Assembly (NCBI RefSeq): GCF_014695775.1 | Contig: NZ_JACJOX010000008.1 | Coordinates: 62,001 to 126,000 of the forward strand | Direction: 5' to 3' | DNA: 64,000 bases | From: Leptolyngbya sp. FACHB-60 | GTDB taxonomy: Bacteria > Cyanobacteriota > Cyanobacteriia > Phormidesmidales > Phormidesmidaceae | In this document: positions 47,907 to 56,970 of the stretch, in pieces | How positions within the stretch are numbered: position 1 is the stretch's first letter | Layout of the letters: each line of letters starts with the position of its first letter | Program-made: the position numbers and the translations under genes | Notes under the pieces: model-generated | The model's input: only the letters and a program-made list of their open reading frames with translations | Database searches by the model: none | What the model was told of the DNA's origin: nothing

Positions 47907-49088
47907 ATGAGACCCCAAGACCCCAACTTTCCCTCAGAAATTCCGCCCATTCCGCCCCCGCGCCACACCGATCAATCGGGGCAAGGGGATGCTGACCCAT
48001 CCCTATCCACCAGCTTCAACCCCAGCGCCGAGGCTGAGGGGGAAGCTGTCCTCCCTCAGGCGATCGAGGGTGAGGTTGTCAGGTTGAATAGTCAAAATTT
48101 AGTTGGGGAGGATGATCCAGCAGAGCCGGTAGTGGGGGATCGTGAAACGTATCCGAAGGACAATCGCGCCTCTGGTCAGGCTGACGACACTGCCCCCTAC
48201 AGCACCGCCGCAAACAACGGTCGCTCTGCCTCGCTAGACGCAGCCCCCTGGACCGACAGCGACTTAGAAAATTTAGAAGACCCGCTGCCCGTGACGGCTC
48301 CAGAGCCCCAGCCCATCGACATTGATCGGCGTCAGATGCCTAACAGAGCCGTTGCCGCCAAAAGAGCGCGGCCAATGTCCCCGGCAGAGGATGTCTGGGC
48401 CGATACCGGCATTCCCTACCAACCAAAGGAGCTAGGCGTGGTTGACCAACTGCTGCTGCTGCTGGCCGAGGGGGCAACCCTGTGGAAAAAAGGACTGCGG
48501 TGGGTGCGATCGCAGCTGCCCCCCGATCTCCAGCGGAAGCTCTCAGACGGCGTGCTCACCGCCATTGCCCTAGGTCTGCTGATGCTGCTGTTGGCCCTTT
48601 GGAACCCTCTGGGCGCGAGGCGAGGCGAACCGGTTGTGGCCTCAGAACCCCTGCCTCAGACAACGGCGGCGGAACCTGATGTAGAGGACCCATTTGCGGC
48701 CCCCGTCCCTACTGCGGAGCGAGCCGCCGTTCCCGCACCCGCCCCCGTGGTTGAACCCACGCCTGAGCAGAGCCTCATTACCGACATTCAAAACCGAGTT
48801 AGCAGCATCAGCCGTTCCTACGGGGCGGGGTTGATTCAGTCGGTGGAAGTGAACCTGCCAGAAAATACCCTAGGCGTGAATGTGGCCGAAGCTTGGTACG
48901 GCCTGCTCGGTGACCAGCAAAATGAAATTGCCCAAGACATCTATGCCCAGGCCCAGGGGCTCAAATTTGGCACCCTGCAACTGCGCGACCCCGAGGGCGT
49001 AGTAGTGGCCCGCAACCCGGTGGTGGGGCCAAACATAGTGATTTTGCGGCGGCTGCGGTCGACGGATGCGGATTGGCGCACGCAGTAG
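47907..49088 (+). CDS. Single-pass membrane protein with disordered N-terminus
   Basis: A 393-residue protein I do not recognise as a named family. Residues 1-150 are Pro/Ser/Asp-rich and probably disordered; a single membrane helix lies near residues 219-240 (GVLTAIALGLLMLLLALW); the C-terminal ~130 residues form a compact domain (LITDIQNRVSSISRSYGAGL, then GLKFGTLQLRDPEGVVVARN) presumably outside the cytoplasm. It is a cyanobacterial-type protein of unknown role, monocistronic. Confidence 0.7.
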   Translation: MRPQDPNFPSEIPPIPPPRHTDQSGQGDADPSLSTSFNPSAEAEGEAVLPQAIEGEVVRLNSQNLVGEDDPAEPVVGDRETYPKDNRASGQADDTAPYSTAANNGRSASLDAAPWTDSDLENLEDPLPVTAPEPQPIDIDRRQMPNRAVAAKRARPMSPAEDVWADTGIPYQPKELGVVDQLLLLLAEGATLWKKGLRWVRSQLPPDLQRKLSDGVLTAIALGLLMLLLALWNPLGARRGEPVVASEPLPQTTAAEPDVEDPFAAPVPTAERAAVPAPAPVVEPTPEQSLITDIQNRVSSISRSYGAGLIQSVEVNLPENTLGVNVAEAWYGLLGDQQNEIAQDIYAQAQGLKFGTLQLRDPEGVVVARNPVVGPNIVILRRLRSTDADWRTQ

Positions 49089-49210
49089 TGGGTCAAATGG
49101 ATGCATGGGGTCAGCCCCTTCAACTCTGCTCAGGGGCAGAGTTAAAGCGACAGAATCTTGAGTGAAAATTGAGCTGGAGCGGCTCTTAGTAACGTTTTTG
49201 GAGTGACGGC

Positions 49211-50902
49211 ATGACCTGGCAACCTGTCGGGAGATGGCTGCGACCTCGAACCTTGGCTCTAGGAGGGCTAAGTCTGGGCTTGACTGTGCTGAGCGGGCTG
49301 CCCGTGCAGGCGGCGGAAGCAATTTTCTTTAGCTACGGCCCGGTAGAGCGATCGGTGAGCACCAGCTCCCTCGAAACCCTTATTGAGTCAGGAGAACTCA
49401 CCGATGACCTGGCCTTCTACGTCAATTTGGTTGGGCTGAGCGAGGCCGAAGTTGCGCAACTGCGTCAAAACCTCGATCGCCCACTAGAGGTGGATGGGGT
49501 GCTGCTGTCTCGTTTTCTCTACACCAGCCTGGGTGAAGAGCTGCTGAACCAGGTGGGGGTAATTCTCAAAACCCGAGCTGGCGGCAACGGCAAGCTGTCG
49601 TTGCGGGCGGCGCTGATTCAGGCAGCGACTTCGCCGGAGGGGCTGTCGGCTATCAACGTGGTGCGATCGCTACCCACCGACATGCAGATCAGTATCAACG
49701 ATGCCCGGGCGGTGGCCAGCGCCGTCGAGCGCATCGTCAACGCCACCACTGATTCTATTGTTCAACTGGAGCAGAGCACGGTTAGCCAAGCCGCCCAGCA
49801 GCCTACCCTTGACTATGCCAATCTGGCCGATTTGACCGTTCCTGGCCCAGCGAGGGTGCAAATTCAGCGGTTTGAGTTGACCGATACCCAGCGCGATCGT
49901 CAGCTCTATATGGATGTGGTGCGCCCCCGCCAGTGGCGCGGTCAGGCTCCGGTGATGGTGTTTTCCCACGGGTTGACCTCTAGGCCTGAGTCGCGGCACC
50001 AGTGGGCCTCCCACCTGGCCTCCCACGGCATTGTGGTGGTGCTGCCCCAGCACCCCGACAGCGATGCCCAGCAGGTGGCTGACTTTCGGGCGGGTCTTAG
50101 CAACGATGTGTTTGAGGTGCAGGAGTTTATCGATCGGCCCCTCGACATCACCTTTGTGCTCAACGAGCTAGAGCGGCTCAACCCCACAGAGTTTGAGGGG
50201 CGGCTCAAGCTTGATCAAGTAGGGGTAGGAGGGCACTCATTAGGAGGCTATACAGCTCTGGCAGTGGCCGGGGCAGAGCTTAACTTTGACCATCTCCAAG
50301 AGGTGTGCGATGGCGACTTCATTTACCTAAATATGTCGCTGCTGTTGCAGTGTCAGGCGCTAGAGCTGCCTCGCGAAACCTACCGCTTTCGCGACCCGCG
50401 GGTTAACTCGGTGCTGCTAGTCAACCCGGTCAACAGCAGCGTCTTTGGCCCCGATGGGCTAGCGACGGTAAACGTGCCCGTGATGGTGATTGCGGGCAGC
50501 CACGACCCCGCCACCCCCGCCGTTTTTGAGCAATTTCGCACTTTTTCGTGGTACACCACCGAGAACCGTTCCCTGGCGCTGATCGAAGGGCAGGCCCACA
50601 TTGACGTCTCGGCATTAGACGCGGGTCTATCGCGACTGTTGTCTAACCTGCCGGGGCTCACCCTGGCCGAGCCGGAGGTGATCGATCGCTACATGAATGC
50701 CCTAGGTCTAGCCTTTGTCGGTCGCTACGTGGCTCGCCGACCTGAGTATGGCCTTTACCTGCGATCGGGCTACGACAGCTACCTCAGCCAGGGCGAACCC
50801 TTTCGCCTATTTATGGTGAATGCTGGGGTTGAGGTCGATCAGCAGTTGAATACTCCCCTCAACGACAGACTCAACCCGCTGGAACGACCTAAGGGGGAAT
50901 AG
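49211..50902 (+). CDS. Exported DUF1400 / alpha-beta hydrolase
   Basis: A 563-residue secreted protein. The signal peptide ends near residue 34 (GLPVQAAEA). Residues 35-165 are the cyanobacterial DUF1400 domain (IFFSYGPVERSVSTSSLETL). The rest is a dienelactone hydrolase/PAF-acetylhydrolase-like fold: FSHGLTSRPESRHQWA, then nucleophile elbow GGHSLGGYTALAVAG, a later Asp in AGSHDPATP and His in GQAHID. It probably hydrolyses an ester or lipid in the periplasm; the substrate is unknown. Confidence 0.88.
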   Translation: MTWQPVGRWLRPRTLALGGLSLGLTVLSGLPVQAAEAIFFSYGPVERSVSTSSLETLIESGELTDDLAFYVNLVGLSEAEVAQLRQNLDRPLEVDGVLLSRFLYTSLGEELLNQVGVILKTRAGGNGKLSLRAALIQAATSPEGLSAINVVRSLPTDMQISINDARAVASAVERIVNATTDSIVQLEQSTVSQAAQQPTLDYANLADLTVPGPARVQIQRFELTDTQRDRQLYMDVVRPRQWRGQAPVMVFSHGLTSRPESRHQWASHLASHGIVVVLPQHPDSDAQQVADFRAGLSNDVFEVQEFIDRPLDITFVLNELERLNPTEFEGRLKLDQVGVGGHSLGGYTALAVAGAELNFDHLQEVCDGDFIYLNMSLLLQCQALELPRETYRFRDPRVNSVLLVNPVNSSVFGPDGLATVNVPVMVIAGSHDPATPAVFEQFRTFSWYTTENRSLALIEGQAHIDVSALDAGLSRLLSNLPGLTLAEPEVIDRYMNALGLAFVGRYVARRPEYGLYLRSGYDSYLSQGEPFRLFMVNAGVEVDQQLNTPLNDRLNPLERPKGE

Positions 50903-50915
50903 GCGATCGCAATAC

Positions 50916-51467
50916 TTAACTCGATGCAGAAGCTTTGACTGCATTTGCCCAGTGCTGAAATGTTTCATCTCCAATGCGATCGCTGCTTTCTTGATAGATC
51001 TGCCTCAAACACTCGTAAAAAGCTTGGGCTTCATCCTCTAATCCAAACCCCATCAAACACTTCAAGATGCGAGTAATACGAAGATAGTTGTGATTGAATG
51101 GGTTCGCCCATTCCCATTGCCGGTTTGGGTAGTCTTGCGACTGGGTGATAACGATGTTTCCTTCGTTACTTTCCTGACGTTGCAAACCATAAAACCGAAG
51201 CATCACCGCGAGCGATCGCCGTAGATTTTGACGTAGTATCGAGTCACCTTGAAAAGCCTGGATTACCTGGTCATTGACAATAGGTGCATCAGAGTTGAAT
51301 GCGCTTCTTTCTGGCAAAGGAAATAGCCACTGAATAAAATCATGAGTGCACTCTAATTCCTCAAAATTCCAAGCCCACATCTCTTGAATCATGCGACCTT
51401 GAGAATCTTGCTGCTCCCCTAAGTAAAACGGTACGATTTTCTCGGTGAGTTGTTTTTCCTGACTCAT
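50916..51467 (-). CDS. OGFr-domain protein (opioid growth factor receptor conserved region)
   Basis: A protein of about 183 residues (start MSQEKQL at 51467; an ATG five codons upstream is also open). The first two thirds match the OGFr conserved region: IVPFYLGEQQDSQG, WNFEELECTHDFIQWLFPLP and NPFNHNYLRITRILKCL. The domain is named after a vertebrate receptor but is widespread in bacteria, where its role is unknown. The codon use looks somewhat less GC-rich than neighbours, consistent with later acquisition. It is convergent with the DUF1400 hydrolase. Confidence 0.82.
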   Translation of the reverse strand: MSQEKQLTEKIVPFYLGEQQDSQGRMIQEMWAWNFEELECTHDFIQWLFPLPERSAFNSDAPIVNDQVIQAFQGDSILRQNLRRSLAVMLRFYGLQRQESNEGNIVITQSQDYPNRQWEWANPFNHNYLRITRILKCLMGFGLEDEAQAFYECLRQIYQESSDRIGDETFQHWANAVKASASS

Positions 51468-51641
51468 TGCTAACCCCTTCACAACTAGATGTACTGTTCT
51501 GGGCTGCGACTATTCCAATAGAGCCCTCAAATGAACTTAAACTTGAGTATTTACAGATAGTGTTCATCTACATCGTTACCAATTACTCCGCAGCATGACA
51601 ATAGTGTTCTCCGTGCAGGGCGTGGAGCTACCTGTAGCCGC

Positions 51642-51674
51642 AAAAAAAGCCCGACTGAGAGAATTCAGCCGGGC
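51642..51674 (-). terminator. Intrinsic terminator of the 51.7-54.2 kb gene cluster
   Basis: On the minus strand, GCCCGGCTGA and TCAGTCGGGC pair over 10 bp (one G-T) around a 6-nt loop and are followed by seven T. It lies 22 bp after the frameshifted small gene. Confidence 0.9.
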
Positions 51675-51696
51675 GTCAGGAGCAAGACTTTTGAGC

Positions 51697-51839
51697 TTAA
51701 TTGGCCGGTGAGGAGGCTTTGAGTGTCTTGCCACTCATATCAAAGGCTGTGTTGAGCAAGGTGATATAGTCGCTCACGCTGCCCAGCAGGTTGGCCAGGT
51801 TGTCACCTAGTTCTCAAGGCTTAGGTCTCTGCCAAGCAT
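51697..51839 (-). pseudogene. Frameshifted small gene related to the C-terminus of its upstream neighbour
   Basis: An ATG at 51839, 15 bp after the stop of the 294-aa gene, opens MLGRDLSLEN and then meets TAG. One base later in frame the sequence reads on as LGDNLANLLGSVSDYITLLN, then TAFDMSGKTLKASSPAN and a stop at 51697. Restoring a single base near 51810 would yield a ~47-residue protein. DNL(x)18DMSxK in it lines up without gaps with DNLGGFIEG...LDMSVK at the end of the 294-aa protein. Either a recently broken paralogous fragment or a sequencing error. A terminator follows. Confidence 0.6.
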
Positions 51840-51854
51840 GGTTACGCTAGGGAG

Positions 51855-52739
51855 TTAGATCTCCGCCACGGCGCGCTCGATCAGGCGGCGGGCCAGGGTT
51901 TGGGTGCCGGTGTGCTCGTAATACTTCACCGACATGTCGAGAAACGCGCCCAGGTAGTCGAGCTTGCCCTTAGAGCCCTCAATAAAGCCGCCCAGGTTGT
52001 CGACCAGACCGCTCTGGGTGATATTGTGGTCGGTCACAAAGCGATCCATCCAGCCCTTGGTCGATTCAAAACTCTCGGTCATGAACGACAGCTTAGCTTT
52101 GTCGTTACCGCCAGGAATTTCGTTTTTGATGCCCTTGAAGGTTTGGTTGCTGTCAAGATCGCTGGCCCCCATGCCTTTGATGGCGTTGAGCGCCTTGCTC
52201 GAAAAGTCAGCCCCTAGGGGAATGATGCCGTCAAAGCTGACTAGGGCGGCCATGCGCACCAGTGACTCGCTGCTGTAGTCGCCCAGAGCGGCTAGAAAAT
52301 CGCCCAGGCTGTCGCCGGGGATGCCGCTAATTTTGCAGAAAGCCACCACCTCGGCCACCAGTTTCACCACCAGGTCGATGGTTTGGGCTTTTTCGGGCTT
52401 GGGGGAGAGGTTTTTGAGAAAGCCCAGGAAGGTGTCTTGGCCAATGCGGTTGGCTAGCGCCGCTGCTCCCAGCAGGCCCGAGGCCGAGTCTACGGTTTCG
52501 TAGAGCCAGAGGGCGCTCTGGTAGCCCTGCTTTTTGTCGTTGAAAAGGGCGATCGCCCGTTCGCCAATCGCCTGCACCATGGCTTCGTCGGTTTCACCCG
52601 TGACGGTTTTGATGGTGTTGTCAAAGCCCACCAGGTTATTCCATTGGCCTGGCACAAAGGTGTCGAGGGTCTTGAGAGCCCGCACGGTCAGGCCCCCAGT
52701 GGGAAGCTTATCGACAATTTCGTAGATTTTTTTGCTCAC
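51855..52739 (-). CDS. Helical cytoplasmic protein of unknown function
   Basis: A 294-residue soluble protein, mostly helical, with no motif I can name: MSKKIYEIVDKLPTGGLTV, several Gly-rich turns (SLGDFLAALGDYSS) and the C-terminal segment LDYLGAFLDMSVKYYE. No signal peptide. It lies 65 bp after a lipoprotein gene and 15 bp before a frameshifted small relative, all on the same strand. Composition (many small residues, no Cys cluster) suggests an assembly or structural protein, but that is a guess. Confidence 0.65.
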   Translation of the reverse strand: MSKKIYEIVDKLPTGGLTVRALKTLDTFVPGQWNNLVGFDNTIKTVTGETDEAMVQAIGERAIALFNDKKQGYQSALWLYETVDSASGLLGAAALANRIGQDTFLGFLKNLSPKPEKAQTIDLVVKLVAEVVAFCKISGIPGDSLGDFLAALGDYSSESLVRMAALVSFDGIIPLGADFSSKALNAIKGMGASDLDSNQTFKGIKNEIPGGNDKAKLSFMTESFESTKGWMDRFVTDHNITQSGLVDNLGGFIEGSKGKLDYLGAFLDMSVKYYEHTGTQTLARRLIERAVAEI

Positions 52740-52804
52740 AACTTACTCCTTAGGTCTGCCCTGGTTTTTGGATTGCCGTCATCACCGTTTGCATTGCTGA
52801 CTTC

Positions 52805-53446
52805 CTAGGAGGCAGGCTGAAGACTGGGAGACAGACTCGGCAGCTTCACCCTGGGCAACTTAAAGCCGTCCTTGGGTCGAGCGGCGGTGGGGGCCTGGGG
52901 CAGCGCCGCAGCGGGTTTGGCGACTGGGTTAATCGCTCCCTTGAGCTGGGCTAGGCCCTTGAGGTCAAATTTTTGTAGCCAAGCCGCCCGATCCTCTTTG
53001 GTAAAGGAAGGATCGCGCGAGAGCACTTTGACTTGGTAGCGATCGTTCACCAGTACCCCAGTGGCGGTGCTGCCCTGCTCTACGGTCGGAAAGCCGCTGA
53101 TCGACTGGGTGGCGGTGCTATATTTCTCCGCTGAGCCAGGCACGCTGGTGGTATCGCTGATGGTGAGCATGGCCACGGTCTTGCCATCCTGCTCAAGCTT
53201 ATACTCAGCAAAACCCTTTTTCTCTTGATAGGGAGTAACGTTGTAGCCGCTCTGATTGTCTGGGAAAAAGGCGTTGAAGGTGCCGCCCTTTTCGGCTTTC
53301 TTATCGACCGCTGCAGGAGAGCCAAAACCAGTGGTGTCTTCTTGCACCTGGTCGTATTTAGATGGGGCCGAAGAACAGGCACTCACCAGCAGCACTAGGC
53401 ACACCATCAGGGGCGCTAGCCGCCGCAACCAGCGGGTAAAACTCAT
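52805..53446 (-). CDS. Lipoprotein of unknown function
   Basis: About 213 residues from the ATG at 53446, which has a strong ribosome site (AAGGAGAAAG); a longer frame to 53551 is rejected. Signal peptide with lipobox LLVSAC (Cys at about residue 24). The mature part has GGTFNAFFPDNQSGYNVTPY, then AMLTISDTTSVPGSAEKY, a beta-rich pattern resembling small photosystem-associated or PsbP-like lipoproteins, though I cannot support that family. The tail is Pro/Ala/Lys-rich. A small hairpin (GCCCTAGA/TCTAGGGC, 53478-53497) lies in the leader. Confidence 0.7.
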   Translation of the reverse strand: MSFTRWLRRLAPLMVCLVLLVSACSSAPSKYDQVQEDTTGFGSPAAVDKKAEKGGTFNAFFPDNQSGYNVTPYQEKKGFAEYKLEQDGKTVAMLTISDTTSVPGSAEKYSTATQSISGFPTVEQGSTATGVLVNDRYQVKVLSRDPSFTKEDRAAWLQKFDLKGLAQLKGAINPVAKPAAALPQAPTAARPKDGFKLPRVKLPSLSPSLQPAS

Positions 53447-53746
53447 AACTTTCTCCTTAAACAGGCAAAGGGTTAAGGCCCTAGAACGCTCTAGGGCTAC
53501 TTGGGGATTATCGTTGACCCTGGCACAAAAACATAAAGCTGGCGTAAGCAAAAATTATCTTTTAACAAAAAAATTGAGGCGTTTGGTCTAGCTGGCATAA
53601 TTAATCCCGTATTCGACCATGGCCCCTAGTGCTAATCAGGCACCCTGGCTCCAATGCGATTCTAGCCAGATATTCACTTCGAGGCAGTTCCCGGTTCTGG
53701 GCTGCCGCAAACTAGACACTTCACTCACCGCACCCATCCCCTCATG
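53447..53746. other. Intergenic region with a leader hairpin
   Basis: 300 bp. Near the lipoprotein start, GCCCTAGA-N4-TCTAGGGC (53478-53497) forms a perfect 8-bp hairpin in the transcribed leader. The remainder shows no gene; a promoter for the lipoprotein unit probably lies here. Confidence 0.4.
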
Positions 53747-54226
53747 TTAAAGGCCCAGAGGTGCTTTAAACTTGGCCAAAGCGGCGGCTTCAGCGGGGCT
53801 AACCTTGTTGCTGCCAGTGCCAAACAGCCCTTCACCAGCCGCTGCGGCGACGGCGGCCCCACAGTCGTAGATAAACTGCTTGTACTCAGCGACTTCCTCA
53901 GCAGAGGCTTTGCCTTCAACGAGGGTAAGGGCGGCGCTAATGTCGGCGATCGCGCTGTCGATCATGGCCCCCGATTTGACATCCTCGGGCTTGATATCAG
54001 GCTTGTCGAGCTTGATCTGACCACTCTTCATGGTTTCTTCTGAGAAGGCCGCCTGAATGATGGAGTTGGCGGGATATTTTTGGGCAGCTTCAGCAATCTG
54101 CTTTGACATCGCCGCCGCTTCAATGGCTGTAGAGACAATGCCCATATCAACCATGGCCACTGAAAGCCCAGTCATCATTGGGGCCTTGATCAGAGTTTGC
54201 AGCTCTGTGGTTGTGTAATTGCTCAT
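53747..54226 (-). CDS. Small helical protein of unknown function
   Basis: A 159-residue Ala/Ser-rich soluble protein, all helical: MSNYTTTELQTLIKAPMMTG, then SVAMVDMGIVSTAIEAAAMS, then YKQFIYDCGAAVAAAAGEG. No named domain. The composition, with long Ala-rich helices and a TerB-like length, is suggestive but not diagnostic. It heads the minus-strand cluster ending at the 51642 terminator, though a 300-bp gap separates it from the lipoprotein. The start overlaps no other gene. Confidence 0.65.
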   Translation of the reverse strand: MSNYTTTELQTLIKAPMMTGLSVAMVDMGIVSTAIEAAAMSKQIAEAAQKYPANSIIQAAFSEETMKSGQIKLDKPDIKPEDVKSGAMIDSAIADISAALTLVEGKASAEEVAEYKQFIYDCGAAVAAAAGEGLFGTGSNKVSPAEAAALAKFKAPLGL

Positions 54227-54566
54227 GGTTTACCTCGTTGAGGACGGTCTTGGCATAGATACTAAACTACTCAGTCCCTTTCGAGGGTTAAGCAAAAACG
54301 ATAAGGAAGCCATAAGAGTTGCCCTTATAGGATCAGTCTGGGCGGCCAGGCCCACCCCAACCGCCAGGCTTGTAATGCGCAAGGCTGAAAATCCAGCCTT
54401 AGCCAAGGCAGTCTTAAATTGGCAGCGTTAAGATTAAAGCGCTACAGCCTGTTTACCCGGTTTTTGTGGCTATTGATACCGCAATGGTTCCATAGGGGCA
54501 GTCTTACGCCTGCGCTTGCTGAAGAAGCTGCGCCACAACCATCGCACTGACGCTTGAGGAGGATTT
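54227..54566. other. Divergent intergenic region
   Basis: 340 bp between divergent genes. A perfect dyad AAGGCTG-N6-CAGCCTT occurs near 54380-54402. A strong ribosome site GGAGGA precedes the TerB/Mo-nitro_C gene. No gene seen. Confidence 0.4.
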
Positions 54567-55250
54567 ATGCCCACAGTCACTCAGTCTCCCTACACCCAGG
54601 AGCAGATCAAGGTCTGGCTCCGGGGGCTGCTCACCCTGGCCTGGGCCGACGGCAACTTTGACGACGACGAAAAGGCGCTGATTGCCACCATTACCGAAGA
54701 CGAACTGGCCCCAGAGCTTGATTTTGAGCACTTTGAACCCGTTACCCCGGCTGAAGTGGCCCGCGTGCTCGGCTCTGACCCCAAAATGGCCGAAAATTTT
54801 TTGCGCATGGCGGTGATGGTCGCCTTAGCTGATGGAGTGTATTCGGTAGAAGAAGACTTGCAGCTCCAGGCGCTGTGCCAGGCACTGAACCTGCAAGACA
54901 CCGTACTCAACTCGGTGCGATCGACCCTCTATAGCCTTAAGCCTGAGAATGACGAGGTTGCCGCTGGGCTACGCCCCCCAACGGTAGGCAAAATTGACCC
55001 CCTCAAGCCCGCCCGCGAATGGCTCGACCAGCTTGAGGTACACGACCCGCGCCTGGCCCGGTTTGTGTGCAAACTCATCCCCTCCCAGTGCCCCTTTGAG
55101 CGCGATGTGGTGCTGTTTAACAAAAAGCTGGTGCACATTCCGCCCATGTGCAAAATCAACCCGCTGTACGAGCAGCTGGTGGGGCTGCGCTTTCGCGCCT
55201 TGTCTTACCTAGCTGACGACTGCGGCGAAGACGTGACGCCGCTGCTGTAG
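54567..55250 (+). CDS. TerB-like / Mo-nitro_C domain protein
   Basis: A 227-residue protein of two parts. Residues 10-110 are TerB-like helices (LLTLAWADGNFDDDEKALIA and MVALADGVYSVEED, the acidic pair repeats). Residues 140-227 are the 'Mo-dependent nitrogenase C-terminal' domain: DPRLARFVCKLIPSQCPFER, then HIPPMCKINPLYEQLVGLR and RALSYLADDCGED. Despite the domain name it occurs in many non-fixing cyanobacteria and does not imply nitrogenase. Three conserved cysteines might bind metal. Strong GGAGGA ribosome site. Function unknown. Confidence 0.85.
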   Translation: MPTVTQSPYTQEQIKVWLRGLLTLAWADGNFDDDEKALIATITEDELAPELDFEHFEPVTPAEVARVLGSDPKMAENFLRMAVMVALADGVYSVEEDLQLQALCQALNLQDTVLNSVRSTLYSLKPENDEVAAGLRPPTVGKIDPLKPAREWLDQLEVHDPRLARFVCKLIPSQCPFERDVVLFNKKLVHIPPMCKINPLYEQLVGLRFRALSYLADDCGEDVTPLL

Positions 55251-55256
55251 ACAGTT

Positions 55257-55301
55257 GCCCCCTCGACTGGTCTGCTGGCCCCTGAGCCCAGTCGAAGGGG
55301 C
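55257..55301. terminator. Hairpin between convergent TerB/Mo-nitro_C gene and prfC
   Basis: GCCCC-C-TCGACTGG pairs with CCAGTCGA-A-GGGGC (13 pairs, one mismatch). No T-run; terminator role inferred from the convergent setting. Confidence 0.5.
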
Positions 55302-55323
55302 AGCAGACGGTTGGTACTGAAAT

Positions 55324-56970
55324 CTAGAGACTTTCGGGTTCTTTGCCGGAGACTACGGGGGCGATCGCACTGAGGTTGAGTTCGGGGTGGTCAGACTGAA
55401 TCTGCTGACAATTCCACTCGTTGCGGAACAGGAGAACCGGGCGATCCCAGCTGTCTTTGACGGTGACGGTGTTAAACAGCCGTCCGACTTTTTCCAAAGC
55501 CTCCCAACCGCCGTCAACCCAGCGGGCCACGGCGTAGGGCAACGGCTCAATGCGGGTTTCAACGTTGTACTCGTTTTGCATGCGGTACTGCACTACCTCT
55601 AGCTGAAGCTGACCCACCGCCGCCAGAATCGGGTCGCGCTTCGACTCGTCGGCGGAGAACATGATCTGCACCGCCCCTTCTTCGCGCAGCTCAGACACGC
55701 CCTTTTGGAATTGCTTGTACTTAGAGGGGTTGGGGTTCTTGAGATAGGCAAAGATCTCTGGCGAAAAGCAGGGGATGCCATCGTACTCAAGGCGCTTGCC
55801 CTGGTAAATGGTGTCGCCGATCGCAAAGACACCGGGGTTATTCAAACCAATCACGTCGCCGGGGTAGGCTTCTTCGAGAGATTCTCTACCCTGACCAAAC
55901 AGCTTTTGGGGGTGCGACAGCCGCACTGACTTACCCGATCGCGCATGGCTCACCACCATATCTTTCTCAAATTTGCCGGAGCACACCCGCACAAAGGCGA
56001 TGCGGTCGCGGTGTTTGGGGTCCATGTTGGCCTGGAGCTTAAACACAAACCCTGAAAAGTCTTCATTGGTAGGGGAAATTTCGCCCAGGGTGCTGCTGTG
56101 GGCCGAGGGCTTGAGGGCGTAGTCGAGAAAGGCGTCAAGAAACAGCTGCACGCCAAAGTTAGTCATGGCGCTGCCGAAGAATACTGGGGTCTGCTGCCCA
56201 GCATGGACGGCATCGAGATCCAGCTCTGGCCCGACTTCTTCGATCACCTCCAGTTCTTCTTTGAACTGGTAGTAGAGGTCTTGGTCAAGCAAATCTTCAA
56301 TGCGCGGATCGCCAATATCTAGCACCGTATTTTTGGCCGCTTTTTTGCCGTGGATGCTGCGTTCAAACAGGTGAATCTGCTGGTGGCGACGGTCAAACAC
56401 GCCCTTGAAGCGATCGCCCATGCCGATGGGCCAGTTGACCGCGTAGGTTTGCAGACCCAGCCGCTGCTCAATTTCATCCAGCAGCTCTAGGGGTTCACGG
56501 GCGGGGCGATCCATCTTGTTGAAGAAGGTGAAGATGGGCAGCGATCGCATCCGGCACACTTCAAACAGCTTCAGGGTTTGCGGCTCTAGACCCTTGGCAG
56601 CGTCTTCGAGCATCACCGCATTGTCGGCGGCAGCCAGCGTGCGGTAGGTGTCTTCGCTAAAGTCTTGGTGACCAGGGGTATCCAGCAGGTTGATGGTGTA
56701 GCCGCCGTAGGCGAACTGAAGCACCGTGGAGGTGATCGAAATCCCCCGCTGCTGCTCCAGCTCCATCCAGTCGGAAGTGGCGCTGCGCTGGGCGCGCTTG
56801 GCCTTCACCGCCCCAGCCTCTTGAATGGCGCCTCCGTAAAGCAGCAGCTTTTCGGTGAGCGTCGTTTTACCGGCGTCGGGGTGAGAAATGATGGCAAAAT
56901 TGCGCCGTTGCTCTACCGCTGCGGCAATATCGGCGGAGGTGGCGGCAGTAGAAACGGCGGCGTCAGTCAT
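55324..56970 (-). CDS. prfC: Peptide chain release factor 3
   Basis: A 548-residue translational GTPase that removes RF1/RF2 from the ribosome. P-loop [15 protein letters not shown] (about residue 33), switch [20 protein letters not shown], and G4 FFNKMDR are intact; the middle and C-terminal EF-G-like domains follow ([15 protein letters not shown], then [19 protein letters not shown]). Length is typical. It is divergent from a region holding a degenerate gene. Confidence 0.95.
   Translation of the reverse strand: MTDAAVSTAATSADIAAAVEQRRNFAIISHPDAGKTTLTEKLLLYGGAIQEAGAVKAKRAQRSATSDWMELEQQRGISITSTVLQFAYGGYTINLLDTPGHQDFSEDTYRTLAAADNAVMLEDAAKGLEPQTLKLFEVCRMRSLPIFTFFNKMDRPAREPLELLDEIEQRLGLQTYAVNWPIGMGDRFKGVFDRRHQQIHLFERSIHGKKAAKNTVLDIGDPRIEDLLDQDLYYQFKEELEVIEEVGPELDLDAVHAGQQTPVFFGSAMTNFGVQLFLDAFLDYALKPSAHSSTLGEISPTNEDFSGFVFKLQANMDPKHRDRIAFVRVCSGKFEKDMVVSHARSGKSVRLSHPQKLFGQGRESLEEAYPGDVIGLNNPGVFAIGDTIYQGKRLEYDGIPCFSPEIFAYLKNPNPSKYKQFQKGVSELREEGAVQIMFSADESKRDPILAAVGQLQLEVVQYRMQNEYNVETRIEPLPYAVARWVDGGWEALEKVGRLFNTVTVKDSWDRPVLLFRNEWNCQQIQSDHPELNLSAIAPVVSGKEPESL

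Noticed and set aside
54987-55250. Evidence for nitrogen fixation from the Mo-nitro_C domain
   Set aside because: The domain occurs widely in non-diazotrophic cyanobacteria and no nif gene is in the window.
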